Shown one piece after another: positions 1-11,229 of a stretch of 64,000 nt of DNA. Source of the DNA: Watersipora subatra (Eukaryota; Bryozoa; Gymnolaemata; Cheilostomatida; Watersiporidae); NCBI RefSeq assembly GCF_963576615.1, contig NC_088712.1:14576541-14640540 (forward strand), given 5' to 3'. A program made the position numbers and the translations under genes. Position 1 is the stretch's first letter; each line of letters begins with the position of its first letter. The notes under the pieces are model-generated. The model saw only the letters and a program-made list of their open reading frames with translations, was not told where the DNA came from and ran no database searches.

Positions 1-1025
1 AACAATCAAGATGCAATCCACATCACTACTTTTTCAGCTACTACTTAGAGCATTTATAATTCACCTGAAAAAACTTTCAGTTAGAGCACCGACAGTTATG
101 TTAGTATAAAATGCAAGCTAAATAAGATAGTAACAGTGAAATATCACTAATTACAACAAAGCTGATTTAATACAAGTTATAAAAAGAGTGGGCGCTTTCA
201 AAATCTCACACTTAATTCAGTTGTTCAAAAAACTTTTACAACTTTTTGGTAGTTGGCAACAAATTTTTTACTAAACTTTATTTTTATGTAATCCCAATTA
301 TGATAATCTAGGAAAGCTTAGATTTGTATATAATCTCATACCAGATTTTCACATATTTAAATCAATGTATAATTATAACTTCAAGCAGGACACTTAACGT
401 GCAAGCAAAAAATTGATTTCTGTTGGGAGTCTGCGATAACAAAATATTTTCAGCGCAAAGCTCATGTTCTTTTAATAGCAATATTACTATTGTTACTGTT
501 TTTTTACATTTTTTGCTATTACAACCAATACATTTAATAACATGGTAAAGCTAATTTAATTACCATCGTAATTTCAAATGCTTTATATCTGCTATTAATA
601 TTATTGTAATCACCGGCATTATCATTATTATTGCTGATTTTGTTACGAAAAGTTTAGCATTACTTTTTATAGTTTCACCCATACTATCAATTATATCATT
701 ATCATGATTTTTATTGTTAAAAAACTTTTTGAAAAAAGCTGTTTGAAGAATTCTACAATAGCAAACAATATGCTAGCATGTGATAAATTCCTCATAAGGG
801 ACCACGATCTGACTGGTTTTTATAAGCTATCAGAAAATTAGAGTTGTCTGTTTTCTTTAAGTTGCCTACTTTGCTGATTTTTGTTGCTTCAGTTGGTTCT
901 TATAAAAAATTAAGACAATATAATAAGTTTTATACATAAAATAGAAACAAAGAGAAATTATTAATAAAGAAATTGAACCACTTTCATTACAATTTTTGTT
1001 GATGGAGGATTCGGGGATTGCGTAC
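1..1025. other. AT-rich non-coding DNA
   Basis: No gene, RNA or mobile element recognised. On the minus strand this is what follows the donor of the 1026-1139 exon, so it is probably intron leading out of the window. Confidence 0.5.
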
Positions 1026-1139
1026 CTCAGACACTGCCATTTGTTCTGGGTTATTCCATGAGGCAACTTGTGGAGTGCACAATGGTTCTATCCAGAATCC
1101 CGTGAAAGCAAAGGCGATGTTTGAAGCAAGAAGGAGAAC
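1026..1139 (-). CDS. Internal coding exon of an unidentified protein (38 codons)
   Basis: Read on the minus strand, an AT-rich tract ending TTTTAG is followed by an open frame of exactly 38 codons and then by the donor GAG|GTACGC. Other frames hit stops, and base composition rises inside the exon. The product contains ASNIAFAFTGFWIEPLC and ends PEQMAVSE, so it starts with a hydrophobic stretch that could be a membrane segment or a buried helix. The exon starts and ends on codon borders. It fits the 6650-6759 exon upstream on the same strand, which also ends on a codon border, so both probably belong to one gene with a 5.5-kb intron. I do not recognise the family. The next downstream exon lies outside the window. 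Confidence 0.6.
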
Positions 1140-3119
1140 CTAAAATTATTATAAAAATTTAACTCAGATTACAAGGACATGACTACCCGCTTGGTAAAGC
1201 TTAATAAACTCTACAGCTGTAATGTGTTTGATACATCTGGTCATTCATTGCTAAAATAAATTGCAATAAAAAATGAAGTTTTTGAAAAACAAATTTACAC
1301 TCAAGGTGGGCTGCAAACATATTTTCTATTGGATCACACAAGCAGATAATCTTTTCTTGCAGTTAAATACATATATATAGTAGGCAATTTGATTAATTAC
1401 TCACTAATCAAAACCACTTTGCTTGAAACTTACTGAAGCCAAACAATGCAATTTTTGGCCACGTGTGAAAGCTGTGCTGAGCCGGACCTTTTGTGTACCA
1501 TGAGCACTAGCGGTACGAAAAGTTGAAACTTGTTACATGGAAATAGTTAGTCATTTACAAAAAGTTATAAAAGTCCTTACAAATTTAGAATTTTTTTTGT
1601 AATGAGTTCTTTCTATTTATCTTATTACCAGATCTATTAAGTGAATTTATGTATTGCTCTGAGGGTGAAATGAAGACTTTAGTTTTATAACGACAATTCA
1701 GAACTTTTTGACTGACTACCAGTAGCGATAGGCATTTTGGAGAGTTATCAGTGAAATGCATTATATCTTTTAGCAGGCCAACCTTTGACTGAAACATTTT
1801 ATTAGCGCTAATAACATATTGAAACATATTACTGATGACCTTAAAGAGCTGTAAATAGCAGTTATGTTGTATAGTGTTTTAGGGGCAAAAACACTGAAAC
1901 AATGCTAAAATTTTAGATGTGATGCACATGAGACAAGAACTAATCTCTCACTAGTGGTTAGTTTTGTTAATGCCAGAGACATTTATCTCAAAATTGCAAG
2001 AATAAAAATTATACTGTGAGTTGCAATCAAGAATATAGAAAGAGGTAGACAAAATGGTAGCGACAGCATGAGTTAACAAGAAAGCACTGAGAAATAGCGC
2101 AATAGACCACAAGACAACACTATGTGTAACGTGGGATTAGTGGCAGTTCTATGAGAACATTTTTATGAAGGGAATATATATTTAGATGAGATAAAAAATG
2201 CAAAGACTATAAGAAGTTATAAGAAAGCATTTGCTAGGTTCGGAAACTGTTGCAATGTTAAATATTGCACTCACAATCAAAGTAGTAGATTTTCTAGTTC
2301 CAAAATCAAATATGTTCAAGTTTGGTGATGAGAGCAAAAATAGTTTTGTTTTAATATTATTGAAAGACATATGTATTGTACATGCGATGCTAGAGCTGAA
2401 ATTTGGAGAATAACTCCACTAAACTATTGCAGATAACTTCTTGAAAAAATAAAAAACAGAAGAGTAAAAGGTATGACAAGAAACAAAAAAGTCTATGAAG
2501 AAGTAAAAAGTACTAAAAACAAGGTTGTTTATAAAGAAATAATAATAACATCAAAATTAATATGACTAATTCACAGGATCTGTGTTTTGAGAGCATTTTT
2601 ACAAACGAGGCTAGCCAGAATGGAATGAAATTCCTAACAAAAAAACTGATGAAATTCGACAGTTCGTTTAAAGGTTTTTTGATAAAAGACCAACTAAAGT
2701 TGTGCCTTACATTATTGTTTTAAATATTATAAAAAATAGCTTTTTGAATTCAAATAAATTGATCAAAGAACACAAGAAGTCAAACAATCATGGGCGAAAG
2801 GTGGGAAAAAGATTTTATTGTTAAGTGTTTCAGTGTTTGCCTAGTTGTAGGTCACATGAAGCCAACTAAGTCAGGTATTTGGTCAAAGCAGTTGCAAGAT
2901 TAAATACCCTGGCAATTGTACCCCTCTAATAATGCCGCCACACTTTCCAGCAGTTCTTATTTTTGAGTCAGCTAAAATGCCTACAGACACAAACAATTTG
3001 CAAAAGATATTCTGCTTTAGTTCTTTCTGAATTGCAGTTTGATACTGTTTTAAGACTCACCATAATCAACCACCATATTTATATGCGTAAATTATACACA
3101 CATCAAACAAAAATTATAT
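1140..3119. other. Intronic AT-rich DNA without recognised genes
   Basis: Probable intron between the two minus-strand exons. A more GC-rich patch near 1450-1525 has no splice borders or recognised motif. Nothing else is supportable. Confidence 0.4.
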
Positions 3120-3482
3120 ATAATCATAGTGTTATGTGTATATTATATTTCTAATGTTATTATAATAAATGTTACTATATGCATATATTATTATACTGAC
3201 TATCTACTTATGTATATACACACACATAATATGTGTGTATATATGTATATGTATATATATTATATATACATACATACATACATACTTATACACGCATATA
3301 ATTATATGAATATTGTTAACATACATATATAGATACAATATTATATATATATAATATTGCATACATGTTATATATAAATATTCTCGTCAATATATATACA
3401 TATATATAACTACTACATGTATATAAACGGCAATCGTTGTCTGTCTGTCTATCTGTATATCTATCTGTCTATCTGTCTGTCC
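3120..3482. repeat. AT/CATA simple repeats and a TCTG/TCTA tract
   Basis: Runs of TATA, CATA and ACAC dinucleotides and tetranucleotides from about 3120 to 3430, followed at 3437-3482 by a tract of TCTG and TCTA units. The open frames here are simple-repeat artefacts. Confidence 0.85.
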
Positions 3483-3493
3483 GCTTTATAGAG

Positions 3494-3660
3494 TACCGTA
3501 ATTTTTGGACTATTAGCCGCTACTAGGTATCTAGGGCGCATTAACGAGAATCTCCGGTTAGTGTGCCTTTATACATAACCTATTCATCGTTTGCCGTTTT
3601 CACACAAAAATGACGTAGTCATTACAACTCTATGGCTTTCTTTTAGCTTCATGACACGCG
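3494..3660 (-). mobile_element. Partial hairpin element (MITE) fragment related to 19053-19488
   Basis: GTACCGTAATTTTTGGACTA followed by TTAGCCGCTAC matches the right terminus of the element at 19053-19488 in the opposite orientation. The segment near 3535-3570 (GAATCTCCGGTTAGTG) matches its interior near 19330-19350, also reversed. The other terminus was not found, so this is a truncated copy. Confidence 0.6.
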
Positions 3661-4200
3661 ATGCTTTTTGTCCTCGACGTATTAGGGCTAATTTGTTTTT
3701 GGCAAAACGATATCGACAATAGACTCTCTCGATATTAGAATTTGGTGATTAAATTTTATTAACTTTATGAAACACGATGCCGTTTTTGTGAACCTCTATT
3801 TCTAGCTTTTCTTAAGGTTCAATTGTTAAATCGCTGTTAAGGTCACTACTTTTCATGTGAACAATTGTATTATCTCGAGTAGGAATAGCATCTAGGTTCT
3901 CTCACCTTCGATCAGACAAAGACACTACAATAGTTAATTTTTACATTACATATTGTCGTACCAGTATCGTCGTATTTAGAGTTTTGATGAATAGCTTTTG
4001 GTGGATCAATAAATTTTTTATACACACACTTCTAGGCAAGAATTGTTATTATTAATTCAACATATTCACGAATTTTATTTTGTTTTCTCATTTTGTATTA
4101 ATTGTATCATTACCGTATCATCTTTTATTGTAATTGTTGCAAAACCGACTTAATTTAGCTATTACTTGCTAATTATTTAAAATTTACATCTAATCCCTTT
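3661..4200. other. Non-coding DNA, nothing recognised
   Basis: AT-rich. Parts near 3890-4030 resemble 23120-23290 (CGATCAGACAAAGACA and the following AGTATCGTCGTATT), so this stretch also belongs to a repeated non-coding module. Confidence 0.4.
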
Positions 4201-4219
4201 TACAATTGCTTTATTTCTT

Positions 4220-4610
4220 TTAATTTATTAGACTGGCAGGAAACCTTTTCCTCATGATATGAAGTTTGAAAGTTACAGTTGTTTGACAAGGTTTGATAAA
4301 CTTCACAGTTGTTTTTATTTTCTCTCAAATTATTTCAACTACACAAAACACTTTTCTCATGATAGGTTACCTATCATGTTTTTTCATGTTACCCATGTAG
4401 TTTGAAAGTTGTAGTTGTTTGAAAAAGTTTGAAAACCTTTACAGTTGTTTTATTTTCTCTCTTAATTTATTTCAACTACACAAAACACGTCTTTCATGAT
4501 ATGTAGTTTGAAAGTTAGAATGGCAAATGTTGTTATATGTTAAATACAAATCAATTTTCTGTGCAAAGACTTTTTTTACTACTCGGGCAACGCTGGGTAG
4601 CACAGTTAGG
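4220..4610 (+). mobile_element. Helitron-like 3' end copy (non-autonomous)
   Basis: The 3' part matches 22720-22957: ATGATATGAAGTTTGAAAG, then GGCAAATGTTGTTATAT, then a short hairpin CTCGGGCAACGCTGGGTAG and CACAGTTAG. A GC hairpin just before a CTAG-like end is typical of Helitron 3' termini. Here the last motif reads TTAG. The ATGATAGT... segment is present more than once (near 4255, 4360 and 4495), so the copy carries internal duplication. No Rep/helicase coding sequence is present. Confidence 0.45.
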
Positions 4611-4689
4611 CTTGGGGCTGTGGCGTCACTCGGAGATGCACGGGATACTCTTTTTGCCCCGAGTACAGCGCGATCTCTAGGCGCGGCTT

Positions 4690-4905
4690 TCCAGATGAAT
4701 GAGTTGGCGAGTGCGAGGCGATTGAGTGCTCGACGATTGATTGCGAGACGATTGATTGCGAGGCGATTGAGTGCGAGGCTATTGACTGCGAGGCGGGTGC
4801 AGGGCGATTGAATGCAAGGCGATTGATTGCAAGTGCGAAGCGATTGATTGCGAGTGCGAAGCGATTGATTGTGAGGCGAGTGCAAGAACGCGATTGTCAA
4901 CTGCT
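4690..4905 (+). repeat. Minisatellite of about 13 bp (GCGAGGCGATTGA units)
   Basis: At least twelve imperfect units of GCGAGGCGATTGA and variants (GCGAAGCGATTGATT, GCGAGACGATTGATT) in tandem. It is GC-rich within AT-rich surroundings. It yields open frames on both strands because the unit lacks stops in several frames, so the 94- and 142-residue frames here are not counted as genes. Confidence 0.85.
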
Positions 4906-5221
4906 CGGCGGGTAAATACTGGTCAGCCGAAGGATCCGCTCAGCGGCAGAAGTGCGTAATCGTCAACCGCAAATATAGATGGGTATGAACGGAGGCATGA
5001 ATCTAGACACATGAATCTAGAATATTTGCTAGATTTTACACGCATCTAGCTGTAAGATACATTGCAGATTTCCATTGTTCTCCACAACATTGACATGAAT
5101 ATGTGCATGCATACTCTGATCAGGACAACAATTTCAGTAGACTGCATATTTGGAGTTGTTTTACAGTATGAAAGACAACTCTCAATAAACCTTATGCTGC
5201 ACGTAAATCTGTTCCTGTAGG

Positions 5222-5237
5222 GGGATAATGCAGCTAG

Positions 5238-5335
<98 letters not shown>

Positions 5336-5353
5336 TATACTAGCTGCATTACC
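5222..5353. repeat. AT microsatellite bordered by inverted ATAATGCAGCTAG arms
   Basis: Left arm ATAATGCAGCTAGTATATA near 5225-5243 and right arm TATATACTAGCTGCATTACC near 5333-5352 are reverse complements around an AT tract. Each arm ends in CTAG followed by T, the terminus expected of a Helitron 3' end, so this may be two ends facing each other. Confidence 0.6.
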
Positions 5354-5389
5354 CGCCCATATACTCGTCTATGTATATATATACTCGTC

Positions 5390-5487
5390 TATATAAAGAT
5401 GATATATATATATAAATATATATATATACATATATATGTATATATATACTCGTCTATATATAGACGATATATAGACAATATATATAC

Positions 5488-5520
<33 letters not shown>

Positions 5521-5525
5521 AATAT
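5390..5525. repeat. AT dinucleotide repeat with TATAGACGATATA units
   Basis: Low-complexity TA/CATA sequence with short ACTCGTCTATATA and TATAGACGATATA motifs that can form hairpins. Confidence 0.8.
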
Positions 5526-5974
5526 GCGAGTCTCCTTTAACATTAGCCCATCTCATCAATTAATAACAATGAATTTTGCTAGGTATACTTTGCCATCCTT
5601 TGAATGTCAAGTATTTGGAGATTTCCGCATAATTAAAATCTCATCTTTTAGCATGCGTGGTTTGAATATACACTGCAGATGCTAACCTAAATAAAAACAA
5701 ATGAAAGAAAATAAATGATAGGATTATTATATATTTTAGGTAAGGGAAAAAGATTTGTTTATATATCAAATATTGATTGTACATGTATGTAAAAACCAAA
5801 TTAGTCAAGTTGATGTCCATTAAATTGCTATTTAAAGTATGTAACCTATAGTTGTATCTTAAAGAAAATAGATACAAACAGGTGACAACAGAAAACATCA
5901 AAGAGACATGAATGAAAGTCAGCAAGGAAGCCTAAACCATAAGACAGTCATTATCGAAATGTTTAGCTGTAAGA

Positions 5975-6032
5975 GAGACAAAAAGAGGGAGAGAAAGTGA
6001 GAGATATCAAAAGAACGAGAGAGAGAGAAAGC

Positions 6033-6071
<39 letters not shown>

Positions 6072-6556
6072 CAAGAGAACTAAAGAGAACAAGAGAGCAA
6101 ATGAGGAGGCGAGAAAGAGAGTTAACGAGAGGCAGAGAGAAAGCAAGCGAGAGAGTTAAAGAGAAACTGTGAGAGAGTGAGAGAGCGGAAAAAAGCAAGG
6201 GACAGAGAGCAAGGAATAGAGAGTGAGCAAGAGAATGAGAGAGCAAAAGGGCAAGAGAGAAAAAGAGAGAACAAAAGAGTGAGAGTCTGAGAAAGCGAGA
6301 GAGAGAGAAAGAGAGAGAACAGAGCCAGAGAAAAAGCAAGCGAGAGAGTGAAAGAGAGATTGTGAGGGAGTCAGAGTGTTTGAAGAAAGCAAGATACTGT
6401 GAGAGATTGAGAGAGCGGAAGAGAGGGAGATAGTAAAAAAGAGAGAGAGATGGAGAGAGGCAAGTGGGGAAAAGGAGGATAGCGGGAAAGGGGGAGAGGG
6501 GGAGAGGGGAAGAGGAGGAAAGGGATAGAGAGGGAGAGAGGGAGAGAGAGGAAATG
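5975..6556. repeat. Long purine (GA)n-rich tract
   Basis: About 580 bp almost entirely of A and G on the plus strand. It mixes GA dinucleotide runs with GAGAGAAAG and GGGGAGAGG variants. The Ser/Leu-rich minus-strand frames are by-products of the CT strand. Confidence 0.9.
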
Positions 6557-6649
6557 GTTTAATTTTTCAGAAGGCTATCAACGAGTGTGCATTTTGTCAT
6601 ATTACCATTTGAATTAACCTAAATTTATTAGTAAATATAGCTGTCATAC

Positions 6650-6759
6650 CTCAATAAAAGAGGGTTTGGTTTCTTCCCAATCGTCAACGCGCTTGGCAAA
6701 ACGCGTTATGCCATCCTCCACAACCATGTCAGTGCAACCATGAATCAACATCATTAGCC
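6650..6759 (-). CDS. Internal coding exon of the same unidentified protein
   Basis: On the minus strand an acceptor (ACCATACAG) precedes 110 bases. They hold 2 bases completing a split codon and then 36 open codons, ending at the donor GAG|GTATGA. The product includes HGCTDMVVEDGITRFAKRV and WEETKPSFIE. It is charged with a mixed helical look and matches no family I recognise. It ends on a codon border, which fits the exon at 1026-1139. The GC-richer composition and the good donor and acceptor set it apart from its flanks. The upstream exon must end with one base of a codon. I did not find it with confidence. Confidence 0.65.
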
Positions 6760-7399
6760 CTGTATGGTTACAAACATGCCATCTTCAAATGCTGGAGACA
6801 GATATGATTTTCACTATCATATGCTTAACAAAATGTTTTTAGGAATTTATTGACTAAAGTAGTTTTTTACGCGTATGCATGTTTTCCAAGAAGATCAAGT
6901 TTATAAATTATGACTACCTGCCAATTTCTCTTAAATGTGAGGTGGTCTCATATTTTCTGACAGCACTGTAAGTGATTTTAAAGCAAAAAAGGTTAATAAA
7001 AGCCGTTATTGTTACCGTTATTAAATGCTCCAAGAAACAATGTTTATTTCCAAAATACATTGGTAACCAAAACTCACAAGTTGTGAAATTTATTTTCCGC
7101 AGCCAAAAAGTTAACAAAAGCTAACTGCATTTGGTTAACTTTTTGGTAACAGTAAATATAAGATAAATTCAGTAACTTAGGTAAATATAGCAAGATAATA
7201 ATGATACGTATGATAATAATAAATATCAGTGATGTTTAGATGTTAGGCAGTAAAATTTTTTTATTTACATCTGAGGTCCTTCCATTTTTCCTATTGTGAC
7301 TGTGTCTACCAATAACTTTAAATGGCACCCTGATGTCTTTTCGGCATTCTCAAAATAAAATAATTTAGTAAAAATTTATAGATGATTTGATTTTTAAAG

Positions 7400-8440
7400 C
7401 CATGCATTTTACCTAGTTTCATTTTGTACTATAATCGCATAAAACAAAACCAAAATATTAGGCATGCAAAAGGAGTGTTCACAGATTATTTGATATTTTT
7501 TCATCCTTGCTGCTGGATATATTGCTTTGACACGATGATATGCTCTTCTAAAATTATTTCTAAACACTTTTTGAACCTGTGGTATGTCAGTGATAAATGT
7601 TTTTTTATAGCTCACAAATGGCTTCTTTCCATGCTAAACTGAAATGTGGGTCATGCAGTTGTACATGTATATGTGTGGTATGCTGTCTGCTCATTTGTAT
7701 TCCACTAAGAATTGAATTCGCAGTAAGTCTTAGTTGACTTTATCAGAAAGCTTCAGTATTTTTTCATCATTTGTGATTATTTTTAGTATTTGAGGTGATA
7801 TGACTGCAAGACGTTTTAAGATTAAACCGACAAAACTGGATTGCAATTAAAACAATAAGATTAAGCTATAGCGCGATTATGATATTAATATTTATATAAG
7901 TATTGCTAAAGAACTATTATTAGCTATCTATAACAAAATAATTTGCGGAGTCATGCATTCATCTGCTAATCGTATATTTTTAATATTACAAAATGAAACC
8001 AAAATCTGTCTTCTAAAAAGCTTTTTCTTTAGTAAAACAAGTTACCATCTGGTCTTTAATGTAACTGATATAAACTTATATAAACACAAACATGAAAGGC
8101 TGTGATATGGCTGGTATGTTCAGCCAGCCATCACATTCACTACTAGGGTAAGTAGTAAGTTATTAAAGCCAATAAAATCCATTGTTGCACACATAATAAA
8201 GCTTTTGTAATCAGCTTTAAGATATATCAGATCTCTATTGTTTGACAAATAGAGAAGGTAATGCATTATGTGGCATAGCATTTAGCTAGCCGCCATTGCC
8301 TGACTAATTTTTTTATTTTGCTTGTAAGTTTTTACTTTACGAAAGTAGTGTGCGTGTGATCATCAAAATCTGAATAGCGCTCTTTGAGATTAGCGATGCC
8401 TATAATTGAAAGTTGAAAACGATTTATTTTCTGAGGTCAT
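7400..8440 (+). repeat. Repeated non-coding module, copy 1
   Basis: Matches 16720-17750 along its whole length, for example CATTTTGTAC..CGCATAAAACAAAACC and GAACCTGTGGTATGTCAGT. Its last 160 bp (from GCCGCCATTGCCTGACTAA at 8289) occur a third time at 16228-16350. The Gypsy element at 8459 inserted just downstream. Confidence 0.75.
7740..7860 (+). repeat. Dispersed 120-bp repeat, copy 1
   Basis: TATCAGAAAGCTTCAGTATT, then TTTGAGGTGATATGACTGC, then TTTTAAGATTAAA and CGACAAAACTGGATTGCA. The best conserved family members are here and at 17048. Confidence 0.7.
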
Positions 8441-8453
8441 CTCGCATCTTAGT

Positions 8454-8458
8454 TTAGA
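8454..8458. repeat. Target-site duplication TTAGA, left
   Basis: TTAGA directly precedes the left LTR and recurs at 15741-15745 directly after the right LTR. Confidence 0.75.
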
Positions 8459-9144
8459 GGACTGACGCTTTATGTATTCATTGTTTACCAATCATATATG
8501 TATCCACTATAATTATATGCTTATATAGAATAGTAGAATAGCGTGTCCGAACTTGCCTGCACGCACCTACATGTATGTAATCATTGTATATTCCTTTTAT
8601 CGAACTTGCTTGCATGCGCTTATGTAATCTTTTTATATTCCTTTTATGGGCATAGATAGGGTAGGGGTGAAGTTAACGCCACTAAATAAGTCAGTGCACC
8701 AGTTGCACTGGCGAGCTTGTTATAATTTTTTGTTGTTATACGCTTATACTCAAGATAATAGTAATAAACAGAATAACTACTCAAAAGGTCTGATCGTGTT
8801 GATGCCTGCCTGAGTGGCTTCCAATATTGGACGAAACTGCCAGGGTAGATCTAGAGGGCGAGGGATTGGTCTACGCTTTAACTAGACCTGATCGTGTATG
8901 CAATGGCATAAAAGATCAGGCCCTAGAGCAAGCCGCTAGTGGACCTAGACTAGTCAACTATACAGACACAGAGGGCAGGCTAAAGTGGTTTCAGATTAAG
9001 CCTTACTACTAGGTACTTGTCGTGGACTGGCCTGACCCTTTGGGTATGTCAGGCAGGCATCAGATAAGGTGCACCAGGAGTTTAGGTTGCGACTACATGT
9101 TAGTATGGTAAACCTGACTCCGCTACCAGAGTCAGGCCTTTACA
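8459..9144 (+). repeat. 5' LTR of Gypsy 1
   Basis: 686 bp, beginning GGACTGACGC and ending CTTTACA. It aligns along its length with 15029-15740. A degraded TATA-like AAATAAG lies at 8684-8690. The 3' LTR carries about 26 additional bases near 15389-15420. The open frame at 8827-9012 is part of the LTR and is not counted as a gene. Confidence 0.9.
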
Positions 9145-9145
9145 C

Positions 9146-9163
9146 TGGTGGCTGCAGTGGGAT
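9146..9163 (+). other. Primer-binding site, tRNA-Leu type
   Basis: TGGTGGCTGCAGTGGGAT lies one base after the LTR. It is the complement of an animal tRNA-Leu 3' end (ending CCGCTGCCA plus CCA) with about two mismatches. Gypsy 2 has the closer match at 26404. Confidence 0.7.
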
Positions 9164-9389
9164 TGATCTGAACCCACAACACAACAACTAACAGGGGCTG
9201 GCAAGATGCAAGTATGGTCAGATGTGTTCATAGTGCAGAACGACCTGGAGTTCCCCAAATGAAAAGATCTACTGGTCTAGAATGACTGACGAACGTGCTG
9301 AAAAGAATATTTGTAAACCAGGAGACACAGAGAAACCGTAAACCACCTGTACCCAGGGAGACATTCAAGGCTCTAGAATACGACTGGAG

Positions 9390-9645
9390 CAGTGATGTAG
9401 AGGCTTTTATCAGGTAATTTAACAATGTAGCCGTTGCGAGTGACTGGGAAGCCAGATCAGCACTGCTACAGATTCGAGAAAGGCTGAGAGAGCAGGCTAA
9501 GTAGTGTGGGCATGGACAGACCTTACAGGCTGTATTTAACAACCTCCAGGCTAGGTTTGTCATGACGCCCATAAAAGCTAGAAACAAACTACAGAGCCTG
9601 AAGAAAGAGCAGCACAGTATTCTGGAGCAGCAGATTGTGACCCCT
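9390..9645 (+). pseudogene. Gag capsid remnant of Gypsy 1
   Basis: The conceptual product VEAFIR..FNNVAVASDWEARS..LLQIRE and then AVFNNLQARF follows the same pattern as the intact Gag of Gypsy 2 (TEVADANQWTKRATLLHLRE, IFNALRARFG). Stops interrupt it at FIR* and AK*CG. At LKKEQHSILEQQI the similarity ends abruptly and the sequence jumps to the RT region. The rest of gag, the nucleocapsid zinc knuckle and the protease are therefore deleted. Confidence 0.7.
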
Positions 9646-9699
9646 CAAAGAAGCAGAGACAGACAAGCAAGTATAGGAGCTACTAGAAAAGGGCCTGAT

Positions 9700-10895
9700 C
9701 GAGCCTGCCAATGGGGCGTGAAGTTCTCCAGTCGTTATGGTGAGGAAGAAGGATGGTGGATGGAGATTCTGCATTGACTACAGACAGTTGAATGCTGTAA
9801 CCCAGCAAAATGCCTATCCGATTCCTAAAATCAACAAGAGCCTAAACGCATCGGCGGAAAGTGGATTCTTCAGCACGCTGGATCTGACCAGTGGGTACTG
9901 GCAAATACCATTAGATCACGAGGCACAGGGAAAATCTGCTTTTGCCACGAGAAGCGGACTATGAAAGTGGAAAGTGCTGCCTTTTGGCTTGACTTCTGCT
10001 CCCGCCACCTTTCAGAGACTGATGGAGGCAGTATTACAAGGACTTCATTGAAAGACCCTCCTACTGTACTTGGGCAGCATCATAGTGATTGCTCCTGACT
10101 TTGAGACTCACCTGGCCCGCTTGGAGAAAATGTTCCAGAGATTAACGACCGCCAGAATGAAACTGAAACCCTCCAAGTGTGAGCTCCTCCAGGAAACGAT
10201 CAGATACCCTGGTCATGTAGTAAGCCCAGAGGTGGTGTCCACGGACCCCGGCAAAGAGAAGGCGGTGGCCGAATGGCAAATTCCTAGGAATGTCAAAGAG
10301 CTGCAAGCCCTCCTGGGGACCACAGGGTAATACAGACAATACCTGAAAAACTACGCCACCGACGCTAAGCCGCTCACTTTGCTGACCGCAAAGGGGGAAC
10401 CATGGAAGTGGGGCGAAGTGGATCAAAAAGCATTTGAAACCCTCGGGCAAGGCCTGATCTCTGCACCCGTGCTAGGATACCCCGATCCTAAAAGTAAATA
10501 TATCCTGGATACCGATGCCAGCAACGTAAGAGTAGGAGCTGTCCTGTCTAAGAACCAGAAAGGTGGGGAGATGGTGGTGGCCTACTATAGCAAAACACTT
10601 AGCCCAGCCGAGCAGAATTATTGCATAACCCGCAGGAAACCTCTGGCTGTAGTAAAGGCAGTTAAACATTTCCGCTCCTATTTGTACGGACAGCAGTTCT
10701 TGCTCTGCACCGACCATGCGTCTCTGAGATGGTTGTGTAAGAGAAAGGAGCCATCAGCTCAGTTTGCCAGATGGCTAGAAATCTTGTCAGAATTTGCATA
10801 CCTGCTGGAGCACCGACTAAGAACTAAACATGGAAACGCTGATGGGTTGAGTAGACAGGCCTGTTCCGATGGCTGTCGACAGTGCACCGGTATAG
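9700..10895 (+). pseudogene. Reverse transcriptase-RNase H of Gypsy 1 (broken)
   Basis: One frame runs through with three isolated stops (9962-9964, about 10049 and 10328-10330). RT signatures are VRKKDGGWRFCIDYRQLNA, FSTLDLTSGYWQIPLD and LPFGLTSAPATFQRLM. The catalytic block reads LLYLGSIIVIA where YLDD is expected, so both active-site Asp are replaced. RNase H follows with LGYPDPKSKYILDTDASN, YYSKTLSPAEQNY and FLLCTDHASLRWL, then the HGNADGLSR tail. This order and spacing is standard for Ty3/Gypsy pol. It cannot encode active enzyme as it stands. Confidence 0.9.
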
Positions 10896-11229
10896 AAGAG
10901 AGAGATGAATGTCCCGGCAAACAAACGTTGTTGGAAGGGGAATCCGACATGGTGGCAGCCATTAAACTGCCAGGGGATCGGAACTTTTGACAGTTGGTGC
11001 GGAGCCAGGTAGAAGGTACGCAGGCGGTGGCTCGAATATATTGGGCAGTGCAAAATGACCAAGAGTTGTTGGCGGAAGAACTGACCCTGGGGAGCAACAA
11101 ACTCTGAATCTTGCACAGGAGATGAGAGGTCATGACGTTATCTGTGAACCGCGTGCTGGAAATCAAGCTGTCAGCAAATAGACACGCTAGATGGTGTACC
11201 ACATGCCCCAAAGCTGACAGGAACAGAGT

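Noticed and set aside
4472..4900. 142-residue minus-strand and 94-residue plus-strand frames
   Set aside because: Produced by a 13-bp minisatellite next to a Helitron-like end, with no conserved motif.
5919..6392. Ser/Leu-rich minus-strand frames of up to 110 residues
   Set aside because: Low-complexity by-products of the CT strand of the purine tract.
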